Source: CAZESS01 sp964414415
GTDB lineage: Archaea; Thermoplasmatota; E2; UBA202; DSCA01
Assembly: GCA_964414415.1 (NCBI GenBank)
Contig: CAYPWJ010000018.1
Coordinates: 1-28,503 of the forward strand
Direction of reading: 5' to 3'
DNA length: 28,503 nt
The position numbers and the translations under genes were made by a program. Under the pieces are notes generated by a model. The model was not told the origin of the DNA. It searched no databases and worked only from the letters and a program-made list of their open reading frames with translations. Below, one piece after another: positions 22,630 to 28,503 of this stretch; position 1 is the stretch's first letter, and each line of letters starts with the position of its first letter.

Positions 22630-22681
22630 GGGCTGATACAGGGGTAATCTCTCAGCCCGTAACACGGCGGGCTCTTAAAAA
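22630..22681 (-). promoter_or_regulatory. overlapping alternative hairpins and T-run between XPD and uS8
   Basis: On the minus strand, TTTTT (22681-22677) after the XPD stop is followed by AGCCCG (22673-22668), CGGGCTGA (22659-22652) and TCAGCCC (22636-22630). The middle arm can pair with either the first or the last arm, never both. The T-run may end XPD transcripts; the role of the hairpins is not known. Confidence 0.35.
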
Positions 22682-22693
22682 TGTTTTGACGGC

Positions 22694-24562
22694 TTACTGG
22701 CGCCAGAATTCCTTGACGGCCTCGACGACGTCGTCGGCCTCCTCGAGATCCATGTAGCGGCGGAAGCGCTTGGCGCGACGGTCGAGGATGACCGCGATGC
22801 CCCGGTCGCTTTTTTCCCTGATGAGCCGACCGACGGCCTGCAGCATCTTCCGCGTCGTCGGCGCCTCGACGGCGTACTTCCAGCCGTTGCCGAACTTGCC
22901 GTCGTAGTAGCTGCGCAGCGCCTGCTGATGCGCGGTCGGCGGTGGATACGGGATGCCGACGATGACGACCATCTCGAGCTCCTCGCTGGGAAAATCCATG
23001 CCCTCCGAGATGCGGCCGCCGATGACCGACAGGAAGACGCCGCCGTTGCGGCGGAAGCTGTCTATCTCGGCCATGAGGCGGCGCTGGCTCATCCCCTGCT
23101 GCTCGACGTAGATGGTGCGCTGTATCGAGTTGCGGAGCCCCCGCCGGAGGAAACGGTTGAGCCTGGCGTAGGATGAAAAAAAGACGGCTGCGTTGCGGTC
23201 GACGGTGTTGCAGATGCCGACGATCTTGTACTCAAGCTGGTTGCGCATGTCGTCGTTCATGCCCTGGTAGCGTGTGCTGACATCGCGCGTGTAGAGTATC
23301 TTGCGGTTCTCCGCGGGGAACGGCGACGGGAAGCTCCGGAGCTCCGGCTTGTCCAGCGAGAGCGAATCGCGGTATTCCTCGAGCGGCTGCAGGGTCCCGG
23401 ACATGTGGATGGAGGCGTGGAACTCGTTGATGACCGAGGCGGCGATGGATGCGTCGAGGCAATAGAACTCCAGCCGGGGGTTGTCGCCGCCGTCGACGAC
23501 GAGCTTCGCCCAGCGCTGGTCGAGGCTCAGCCACGAGCTCAGGAAGCGGCCGATGCTGCGGACGAACGAGCGAGGGAGGATGTCCTGCTGCTCTTTCGCG
23601 TCCAGGACGACCTCGCCGTATTCCATGCATTGCTCCGCGTATGCCTCGATGTCCGGCCGGCGCAATCCAGCGGCGCGGACGGCCCGGGCGAGCTTGCCCG
23701 GCGGGATGAACCCGTCGCTGTCGCCCTCCTCGATGTAGGCGTCGCGCATGGCGTGGATGATGTCGGAGAGCAGGTTGCAGAGGTTGACGATGTCGGGGTT
23801 GCCCTCCAGGTAGTCGCGGGTTTCCCTGACGGCTGCATCAAGCACGTATTCGGAGAGCTGCGGCGACAGGACGTGGCGGCAGAAGTCAGGGAGATTATGT
23901 GCCTCGTCGACGATGAGGATGTCCCGCTCGTAGGATGAGAAGCCCCACTGGCTGGTGAGCTGCTCCCGGAGGAACGGGTCGAACAGGTAGATGTAGGGGG
24001 CGATGACCACCGTGGCGTCCTGCACGAGCTCCTTGTTGACCTCATACGGGCAGAGCTCGTGGGCCTTGCAGTACTCCTGCACCGACTCCGCCGAGTGCAC
24101 CTTCTGCATCGTCAGGTCCTCCGGCAGCTCGTTCAGCTGGTAAAAGTGAGCGAAAAACCGGCAGCCGTTATCGAGGCGTTTGCCCTTCTGGATGGCCTTG
24201 ATCGTCCGTTTTTTCCGGGTGCCGCACAGCCGCGATATCGCGCCGGAGTCGCCGCCCTGGAAGGCCTCGTTTTCCTCGGCGAGCAGACACATGTTGGCCC
24301 GCCCCTGGAAGCCAACGGCGGTGACGTTGCCGATGGCCTCGAGCTCATTGATGGCCTGCTGCTGCTGCGAATTGGTGCGAGTGAGATACAGGATGCGCCT
24401 GCCGTCCTGCCTGGCAGCTTCGACGCAGGGCACAAGCGCGCAGATGGTCTTCCCTGAGCCGGTCGACGCCTGCATGACCAGCTGCTGCTTCTCGTCGATG
24501 CAGCGCTGGACGGCCTGCATCATCTCCTGCTGATAGGGACGTGGCTCATAGGGAAAGCGCAT
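22694..24562 (-). CDS. XPD/Rad3-type superfamily 2 DNA helicase with 4Fe-4S domain
   Basis: The 622-aa product is a 5'-3' DNA helicase of the XPD family, used in repair. It has Walker A ASTGSGKT (32-39), the DEAH box in LIVDEAHNLP (219-222), and late helicase motifs including GRISEGMDFPSEELEMVV and QAVGRLIREKSDRG. Four Cys lie in the expected order for the iron-sulfur domain: C92 (GRANMC), C113 (LCGTRKK), C134 and C171 (LCPYE). These spacings look like the Thermoplasma type. A TATA element at 24585-24593 is about 27 nt from ATG 24562, giving a leaderless start. It stands alone upstream of the ribosomal operon. Confidence 0.94.
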   Translation of the reverse strand: MRFPYEPRPYQQEMMQAVQRCIDEKQQLVMQASTGSGKTICALVPCVEAARQDGRRILYLTRTNSQQQQAINELEAIGNVTAVGFQGRANMCLLAEENEAFQGGDSGAISRLCGTRKKRTIKAIQKGKRLDNGCRFFAHFYQLNELPEDLTMQKVHSAESVQEYCKAHELCPYEVNKELVQDATVVIAPYIYLFDPFLREQLTSQWGFSSYERDILIVDEAHNLPDFCRHVLSPQLSEYVLDAAVRETRDYLEGNPDIVNLCNLLSDIIHAMRDAYIEEGDSDGFIPPGKLARAVRAAGLRRPDIEAYAEQCMEYGEVVLDAKEQQDILPRSFVRSIGRFLSSWLSLDQRWAKLVVDGGDNPRLEFYCLDASIAASVINEFHASIHMSGTLQPLEEYRDSLSLDKPELRSFPSPFPAENRKILYTRDVSTRYQGMNDDMRNQLEYKIVGICNTVDRNAAVFFSSYARLNRFLRRGLRNSIQRTIYVEQQGMSQRRLMAEIDSFRRNGGVFLSVIGGRISEGMDFPSEELEMVVIVGIPYPPPTAHQQALRSYYDGKFGNGWKYAVEAPTTRKMLQAVGRLIREKSDRGIAVILDRRAKRFRRYMDLEEADDVVEAVKEFWRQ

Positions 24563-24584
24563 TCGCCCGTAAATGCCGCGGGCT

Positions 24585-24593
24585 ACATTAAAC
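24585..24593 (-). promoter_or_regulatory. TATA-like element for the XPD helicase gene
   Basis: On the minus strand it reads GGTTTAATG, centred 27 nt from ATG 24562. Confidence 0.45.
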
Positions 24594-24662
24594 CATCGAT
24601 GGGCCTCGTCGTCAAACGGGAAAACCAGGAGGCATCAACATGGGCACCGGTCGCCGTCTCGG

Positions 24663-26438
24663 CTACCATCGCCGTCGGATGACGACGAAGAGCGCGATGC
24701 AGGCCAGGATGACGCCGATGGCTACGGCCGCGTAGTCGGTGCGGCGTTCCTCCTCCGATATCGTGTCCCGCCCCTGGTCGCCGTAGAGCGCGTCCTGCGC
24801 CGCGCTGTATGCAGCGATGTAGTGCTTCATGGCCTCGCTGTAGCTGCCGGCGCTAGCGTGCTTTTCTCCCGTCTGGTAGCGCTCCATCGCTCGGCTGTCT
24901 CCCGTGACGGTTGCAGCGATGTCCGCCCTGGCTCTGGCGATGCTGGCTGCCACGTCGACGAGGATGCCGTCGAGCTCGCTTGCGGTGTGCTGCATGACGC
25001 TGCGGAGATTACGGAGTGTGGCGGCGTAGCTGTTGTTCCATGCACCGGCGATGGCGTCGCGTTCGCCGTTTTCGGCGGTGAGAAACGCGTTTTGCATGAG
25101 GTAGGCCTGTCGCTGCATCGCGACGTCCGAGGTGGTGAGCACCGCTGCGGCTGTGTCGCTGCTGACCCCGTGGGCGATCTGCTCCACCATATCGTTTTCG
25201 TGGAGGAAGACGTGTTCGACCTGCCGGCAGGCGTCGGTGACGCCGCCGTGGCCGTAGTGGTGGAGCAGCTGGACGGCGAGCGAGGCGGCGCTGCCGCTGC
25301 GATATGGCTCGTAGATGGCTGTGTCGGCGATGTGGACGGGCACGTAGATGGCGCTGCACTGGTCGGGGGCGAACCAGCCCATGGTGAAGGTCTCGTATCC
25401 CTGCCGCGGGACCCTGTAGACCATGGCGCCTTTTTCGTCGTCCTGGCACATGCCCCGCATGCCCTGCAGGTCGTCGCTGTGGAGGCGTGACCAGTCCATC
25501 ATGTCGTGGGGGGTGATGTCGCCGTAGCGTGCCTGCACCCGCCGGGTGATTTCCTCCTCCCAGGCTGCGTAGCGGTAGCGGACGGAGAGGCGGGCGCTGG
25601 TGCCGCCTGCATCGATGACGGTGACCCGGAAGAAGCCGACGGTTGCACCGTCGCCTTCGGCTATGTCGACGCGGTCGCCGAGCGGGATCTGCCTGACTGT
25701 CACGCCGTCGTCGCTGACGCTGAGCAGCCGGATGCCGAGGAGCGAGCCGAGGCGGACGGCCCGGCCGCGGCGGACGTCGCCCTCGTAGCTGCTGTCGAAG
25801 GTGGGGGCGACGAAGAGCTGTTTGAGGACCATCTTGTCCCAGAGCTGCTTGGGGTAGTTGCTGCGGACCGCCACGCCGTGTACCTGCCGGATGTTGTAGT
25901 GGTATGCGGTGCCCTCGACGAGGTATGCCTCGCTCGGCCCGACGACGAAGAGGTTTTCGGGGACGCCCGGCGCGTGCATGTCCTCGACGGCCTTGACGAG
26001 CATGTCGACGGCCTGCTGCTCCGTGGCGGCGGTCTGGCAGGCGTAGCGTATCCAGTCGAAGTCGTCCCATGCGTGGGGGCTGGGGTTGCGCCAGTAGGAG
26101 GGCAAGTCTGCGTCGCCGTAGGTGAGGCCGGCGTCGCTCATCGCCATCCCTGGCTTGACCGTGTTGGGCGGCACGTCGCCTTCGGTGGCGACGCCGATGA
26201 ACTTGTGGTCGGTGGTAAAGGTCATGTCTCGACCCAGCCACGGTGTGTGGTAGGTGTAGCGGTAGCTCTCGTTGACCATGCAGAGCACCTGCAGCCCCGG
26301 CCGGGACGGATCGCGGACCTTGAGCAGCAGGTTGTAGTCGCCGGGGGTGGCGTCACCGGCGGCGATGATGTCCTTGCAGGCCGTCGCTCCTGGCGCTATG
26401 AAGAGAAAAACGGCGAGGAGCGCCAGCACCCGTTTCAT
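24663..26438 (-). CDS. secreted, C-terminally anchored Ntn-hydrolase-like protein (C69/C45-type)
   Basis: The 591-aa product has a signal peptide (MKRVLALLAVFLFIAPGATA) ending just before C21, so cleavage would expose an N-terminal Cys, the nucleophile of Ntn hydrolases. The following segment CKDIIAAGDATPGDYNLLLK, then TTDHKFIGVATEGDVPPNTV, GMAMSDAGLTYGDAD and ENLFVVGPSEAYLVEG, fits the peptidase C69/C45-like group, which hydrolyses amide bonds of peptides or acyl amides. A helical stalk follows (about 450-560), and a final TM helix (YAAVAIGVILACIALFVVI) with RRRW tail anchors it outside the cell. The promoter has a TATA element at 26461-26467 and an inverted repeat between it and the start. 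Substrate unknown; a lipoprotein is less likely since the lipobox is poor. Confidence 0.75.
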   Translation of the reverse strand: MKRVLALLAVFLFIAPGATACKDIIAAGDATPGDYNLLLKVRDPSRPGLQVLCMVNESYRYTYHTPWLGRDMTFTTDHKFIGVATEGDVPPNTVKPGMAMSDAGLTYGDADLPSYWRNPSPHAWDDFDWIRYACQTAATEQQAVDMLVKAVEDMHAPGVPENLFVVGPSEAYLVEGTAYHYNIRQVHGVAVRSNYPKQLWDKMVLKQLFVAPTFDSSYEGDVRRGRAVRLGSLLGIRLLSVSDDGVTVRQIPLGDRVDIAEGDGATVGFFRVTVIDAGGTSARLSVRYRYAAWEEEITRRVQARYGDITPHDMMDWSRLHSDDLQGMRGMCQDDEKGAMVYRVPRQGYETFTMGWFAPDQCSAIYVPVHIADTAIYEPYRSGSAASLAVQLLHHYGHGGVTDACRQVEHVFLHENDMVEQIAHGVSSDTAAAVLTTSDVAMQRQAYLMQNAFLTAENGERDAIAGAWNNSYAATLRNLRSVMQHTASELDGILVDVAASIARARADIAATVTGDSRAMERYQTGEKHASAGSYSEAMKHYIAAYSAAQDALYGDQGRDTISEEERRTDYAAVAIGVILACIALFVVIRRRW

Positions 26439-26439
26439 A

Positions 26440-26459
26440 CCACGGTAATAATGCCGTGG
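26440..26459. promoter_or_regulatory. CCACGG-N8-CCGTGG inverted repeat, possible operator
   Basis: Two perfect 6-bp arms with an 8-nt A/T-rich spacer lie exactly between the TATA element and the predicted transcription start of the Ntn-hydrolase-like gene. This is where a repressor would bind. Confidence 0.4.
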
Positions 26460-26460
26460 A

Positions 26461-26467
26461 ATAAAAA
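26461..26467 (-). promoter_or_regulatory. TATA-like element for the Ntn-hydrolase-like gene
   Basis: On the minus strand it reads CTTTTTAT-like (complement of ATAAAAA), centred 26 nt from ATG 26438; leaderless start. Confidence 0.45.
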
Positions 26468-26483
26468 GGTTGACCTTCGGGAA

Positions 26484-26491
26484 AGTTTTTA
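26484..26491 (+). promoter_or_regulatory. weak TATA-like element for the ThiI-like gene
   Basis: An A/T-rich AGTTTTTA stands about 22 nt before ATG 26510, slightly closer than usual. Confidence 0.3.
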
Positions 26492-26509
26492 GAGCACGCC
26501 GTCCTTTAA

Positions 26510-27322
26510 ATGATGATGCTTCTCGTTCGATACGGCGAGATCGGGGTCAAGGGCCGGCCGGTCCGGCGGCAGTTCGAAAACATCCTGCTCCAGAACATCC
26601 GCCAAGCACTGTCATGGGCCGGCGTCGAGCATACGGCGGCAAAGGAGCAGGGACGCGTCTTTGTCGACGCGGAAGACGACGGCAACGCCATCGAGGTGCT
26701 CCGGGACGTGTTCGGCATCGTGTCTATCTCGCCGGCCGTCGAGAGCTCTGCCGATCTGCCGTGCGTGGCCAGCGCCGCGGCCAGCTTTGCAGCCTCGCTC
26801 GGGCGCGGGGAGAGCTTCGCCATCCGGACAGCGAGGACGGGCAGCCATGGCTTCACGAGCCAGGATGTCGGCGTCGCTGCGGGGCAGGCCGTCGTCGATG
26901 CAACCGGGGCAGCGGTCGACCTGGACAGCCCCGACCGTGAGATCGGCGTCGAGGTTCGCCATGACAGGGCGTTTGTCTATGACGCCGTCCTGGAGGGACC
27001 GGGCGGGCTGCCCTACGGCTCCCAGGGACGAGTCGTCGCGGCCGTGGCTGATGAAGACGACCTGCAGGCCGCCTGGCTGCTGATGCGGCGGGGGTGCACC
27101 GCGTCGTTCGTCTGCCGGCCCGGGATGGAGCAGGCGACGCGTGACATGCTGCAGTGGCGCCCGGTCGACATCGTGACCCATGACGGTGACGTGCTCGACC
27201 GTGCAGAGGCGGTAGCTGCACGGCAGAACGCGCAGGGACTTGTCACCGGCCAGGAGCGATATAAAAAACGACGGCTGCCTGTCTTCCATCCGCTGCTCGG
27301 CGTCCGGGAGGTGGAACCATAG
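26510..27322 (+). CDS. ThiI-like THUMP protein with degenerate, shortened PP-loop domain
   Basis: The 270-aa product begins like tRNA 4-thiouridine synthase ThiI (LLVRYGEIGVKGRPVRRQFENIL, an NFLD-type start) followed by a THUMP RNA-binding domain (about 60-160: GRGESFAIRTARTGSHGF, then VEVRHDRAFVYD). GPGGLPYGSQGRVV (163-176) matches the ThiI GxGGLPVGTQGRV lead-in, but the ATP-binding SGGxDSP that should follow is replaced by ADEDDLQ (180-186). The PP-loop domain is about 100 aa where ThiI has about 200, although a LVTGQ and a LPVFHPLLGVRE tail, corresponding to the ThiI LPVLRPLIG motif, remain. It cannot bind ATP as ThiI does. It probably binds tRNA; any catalysis is unknown. Overlaps the next start. 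Confidence 0.75.
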   Translation: MMMLLVRYGEIGVKGRPVRRQFENILLQNIRQALSWAGVEHTAAKEQGRVFVDAEDDGNAIEVLRDVFGIVSISPAVESSADLPCVASAAASFAASLGRGESFAIRTARTGSHGFTSQDVGVAAGQAVVDATGAAVDLDSPDREIGVEVRHDRAFVYDAVLEGPGGLPYGSQGRVVAAVADEDDLQAAWLLMRRGCTASFVCRPGMEQATRDMLQWRPVDIVTHDGDVLDRAEAVAARQNAQGLVTGQERYKKRRLPVFHPLLGVREVEP

Positions 27323-28242
27323 AAACCGGAGAGATCGCTGTCTACGGAGCCGGGGCGCTCGGCTCCTACGTCGGCGGGATGCTCTCGCAGCGCCATGACG
27401 TCACGCTGGTCGGCCGACGCGAGCACATGGAGGCCATCCGTCAGGCAGGGCTGCATATCTCCGGCAGGACGGAGCTGACGGTGCATCCAGATACAGCCGT
27501 CACGCTTCCCCCCGGTGTCGACCTCGTCATCCTGACTGTCAAGGCCTACGACACCGCTGGGGCAGCCCGGGATATCGCCGCGCGGTGCGACGCGCCCGTG
27601 CTCTCCCTGCAGAACGGGCTCGACAACGAGCAGACGCTGGCCGATACGCTGGGGCAGCGGCGGGTCATCGGAGGTGTCACCTCGCACGGCGTCCGCTACA
27701 TCGAGCCAGGGTACGTGGCGCACACGGGCGCAGGCGAGACAATCATCGGGGAGCTCGACGGCTCCATCGGCGAGCGCGTCGAGGGCATCGCTGCGGCGCT
27801 GGATGAATGCGGCATCGCCGCCACGGCAAGCGGCGACATCCAGCGGGAGATATGGCGTAAGGCCGTCGTCAACGCGGCTATCAACCCGCTGACGGCGCTG
27901 CTCCACTGCCGGAACGGCTGGCTGCTGGAAGACGAGGGGCTCCGGCTGCTCATGCAGCGCATCTGCGAGGAGGGCGAGGCGGTCGCCCGGGCCTGCAACG
28001 TCGAGGTCGGCAGCGTCACGGGAAAAGCGGTGGAGATAGCGCGCCGCACCGCCGATAATCATTCGTCGATGCTGCAGTCGCTGCAGCGCGGGCAGCCTAC
28101 CGAGATAGACCACATCAACGGCGCCGTCGTGTCGCTCGGCGAAAAAAAAGGCGTCGCGACGCCCGTCAACGAGACGCTGACGCGGCTGGTTAAGGCGATG
28201 GAGGAGAAGCCGCTGTTGCCCCGGGAGGGGCACCGGTCGTAA
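27319..28242 (+). CDS. panE: 2-dehydropantoate 2-reductase (ketopantoate reductase), apparent AUA start
   Basis: It reduces ketopantoate to pantoate with NADPH, a step of coenzyme A synthesis. The Rossmann motif AVYGAGALGSYVGG is at the very start, followed by VTLVGRREHMEAIRQAGL, LVILTVKAYDT, LSLQNGLDNE, the catalytic Lys region IWRKAVVNAAINPLTALL and a late EIDHINGAVV. The domain start lies upstream of the first ATG (27379), which would cut the dinucleotide-binding loop. No ATG, GTG or TTG is in frame there. GGGAGGTG at 27306-27313 is 5 nt before ATA 27319, which overlaps the previous stop as ATAG, so AUA is the likely start. The product is 307 aa, a normal length for the family. Confidence 0.85.
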   Translation: METGEIAVYGAGALGSYVGGMLSQRHDVTLVGRREHMEAIRQAGLHISGRTELTVHPDTAVTLPPGVDLVILTVKAYDTAGAARDIAARCDAPVLSLQNGLDNEQTLADTLGQRRVIGGVTSHGVRYIEPGYVAHTGAGETIIGELDGSIGERVEGIAAALDECGIAATASGDIQREIWRKAVVNAAINPLTALLHCRNGWLLEDEGLRLLMQRICEEGEAVARACNVEVGSVTGKAVEIARRTADNHSSMLQSLQRGQPTEIDHINGAVVSLGEKKGVATPVNETLTRLVKAMEEKPLLPREGHRS

Positions 28243-28305
28243 CGGTGCAGCAGCAGGAGACCGATAGCGCGGCCGCTGTCCGGTGTCCGGGTTGGCCTCA
28301 CGGTC

Positions 28306-28503
28306 ATCGATCGCGGAGGGACCCAGAGACACCGGTTGGATTGTCGCTCTATGCCTGCACCTTCATTCATCGCGACGGCTCGTGAAGGCCTTCGAATAGA
28401 GCACTCTACAACGTGCCGGTCGTTTAAAACGTTATTGCCTCGGCTGGAGGGTGATGTAGAATCGTTGAGAAAAATGGAAAATGACTTATGGGAGGCCATC
28501 GCT
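28306..28503 (+). other. right-edge region with possible start of a partial gene
   Basis: The 260 nt after panE hold no gene I can name. A TATA-like TTTAAAAC at 28423-28430 and a strong ribosome binding site GGAGGGTGAT at 28446-28455 precede TTG 28465 (ATG 28474 in the same frame), reading MRKMENDLWEAIA to the edge. The same frame stays open back to ATG 28351, but that part does not look like protein. The gene is too short here to identify. Confidence 0.3.

Noticed and set aside
25009..26241. 410-aa minus-strand open frame
   Set aside because: Arg/His-rich reading in another frame of the Ntn-hydrolase-like gene.
24573..26492. two long plus-strand open frames (305 and 328 aa)
   Set aside because: Antisense to the Ntn-hydrolase-like gene; Val/Asp/Gly-rich as expected from the complement of GC-rich coding DNA.
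27013..28332. 439-aa minus-strand open frame
   Set aside because: Antisense to the ThiI-like and panE genes, both of which have clear family motifs.
28243..28420. possible RNA gene after panE
   Set aside because: No tRNA cloverleaf, box C/D pattern or strong stem is visible by eye; not enough support.

Overview
The window is archaeal chromosomal DNA. The evidence is archaeal-type ribosomal proteins (eL19, eL32 between uL6 and uL18), the ABC protein ABCE1/RLI, PurP, a type II methionine aminopeptidase, MBF1 with an N-terminal zinc ribbon, an XPD helicase with an iron-sulfur domain, and a DUF106-type membrane insertase. Promoters are TATA-like, and many lie 25-28 nt upstream of the start codon, which implies leaderless mRNAs. 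The XPD iron-sulfur region and uS8 resemble Thermoplasma-type sequences as I remember them, so a Thermoplasmatota-like euryarchaeote is my best guess. This is an inference, not a proven placement. I saw no rRNA, tRNA, CRISPR array, insertion sequence or origin.

Region 1 (about 1-6,900) is AT-richer than the rest and looks accessory. It starts with the 5' end of an AmrS-like radical SAM gene on the minus strand. A module follows: a PadR regulator with a Cys/His-rich N-terminus, a small cupin-like gene broken by a frameshift, and two overlapping half-size ArsP/YraQ-type permease genes. Next comes a second, divergent PadR gene, then a very large RND/MMPL exporter whose stop overlaps the start of a NapH-like membrane iron-sulfur protein. 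Operator-like palindromes lie at both PadR-linked promoter regions.

Region 2 (about 6,900-14,300) is GC-richer housekeeping DNA: a small cupin, PurP (purine synthesis), a PRC-barrel protein coupled to an ADP-forming acyl-CoA synthetase alpha-type subunit, then a translation cluster (ABCE1, MBF1, TsaC/Sua5, methionine aminopeptidase). A small two-helix membrane protein and a free-standing elongation-factor domain-II-like protein follow.

Region 3 (about 14,300-22,600, minus strand) holds a secreted beta-rich protein I cannot name, cytidylate kinase, the DUF106 insertase, SecY, and a tightly overlapping ribosomal operon (uS8-uL6-eL32-eL19-uL18-uS5-uL30-uL15-secY). The operon begins at uS8, without uS14 and uL5 upstream, and there is no adenylate kinase gene after secY.

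Region 4 (22,690-28,503) holds the XPD helicase, a secreted and membrane-anchored Ntn-hydrolase-like protein, a ThiI-like THUMP protein that has lost its ATP-binding PP-loop, and a ketopantoate reductase that appears to start at AUA. The last gene at the right edge is too short to identify.

The best candidates for something new are the PadR/cupin/split-permease/RND/iron-sulfur module, the ThiI-like protein without a PP-loop, the apparent AUA start, and the unidentified secreted beta-rich protein.
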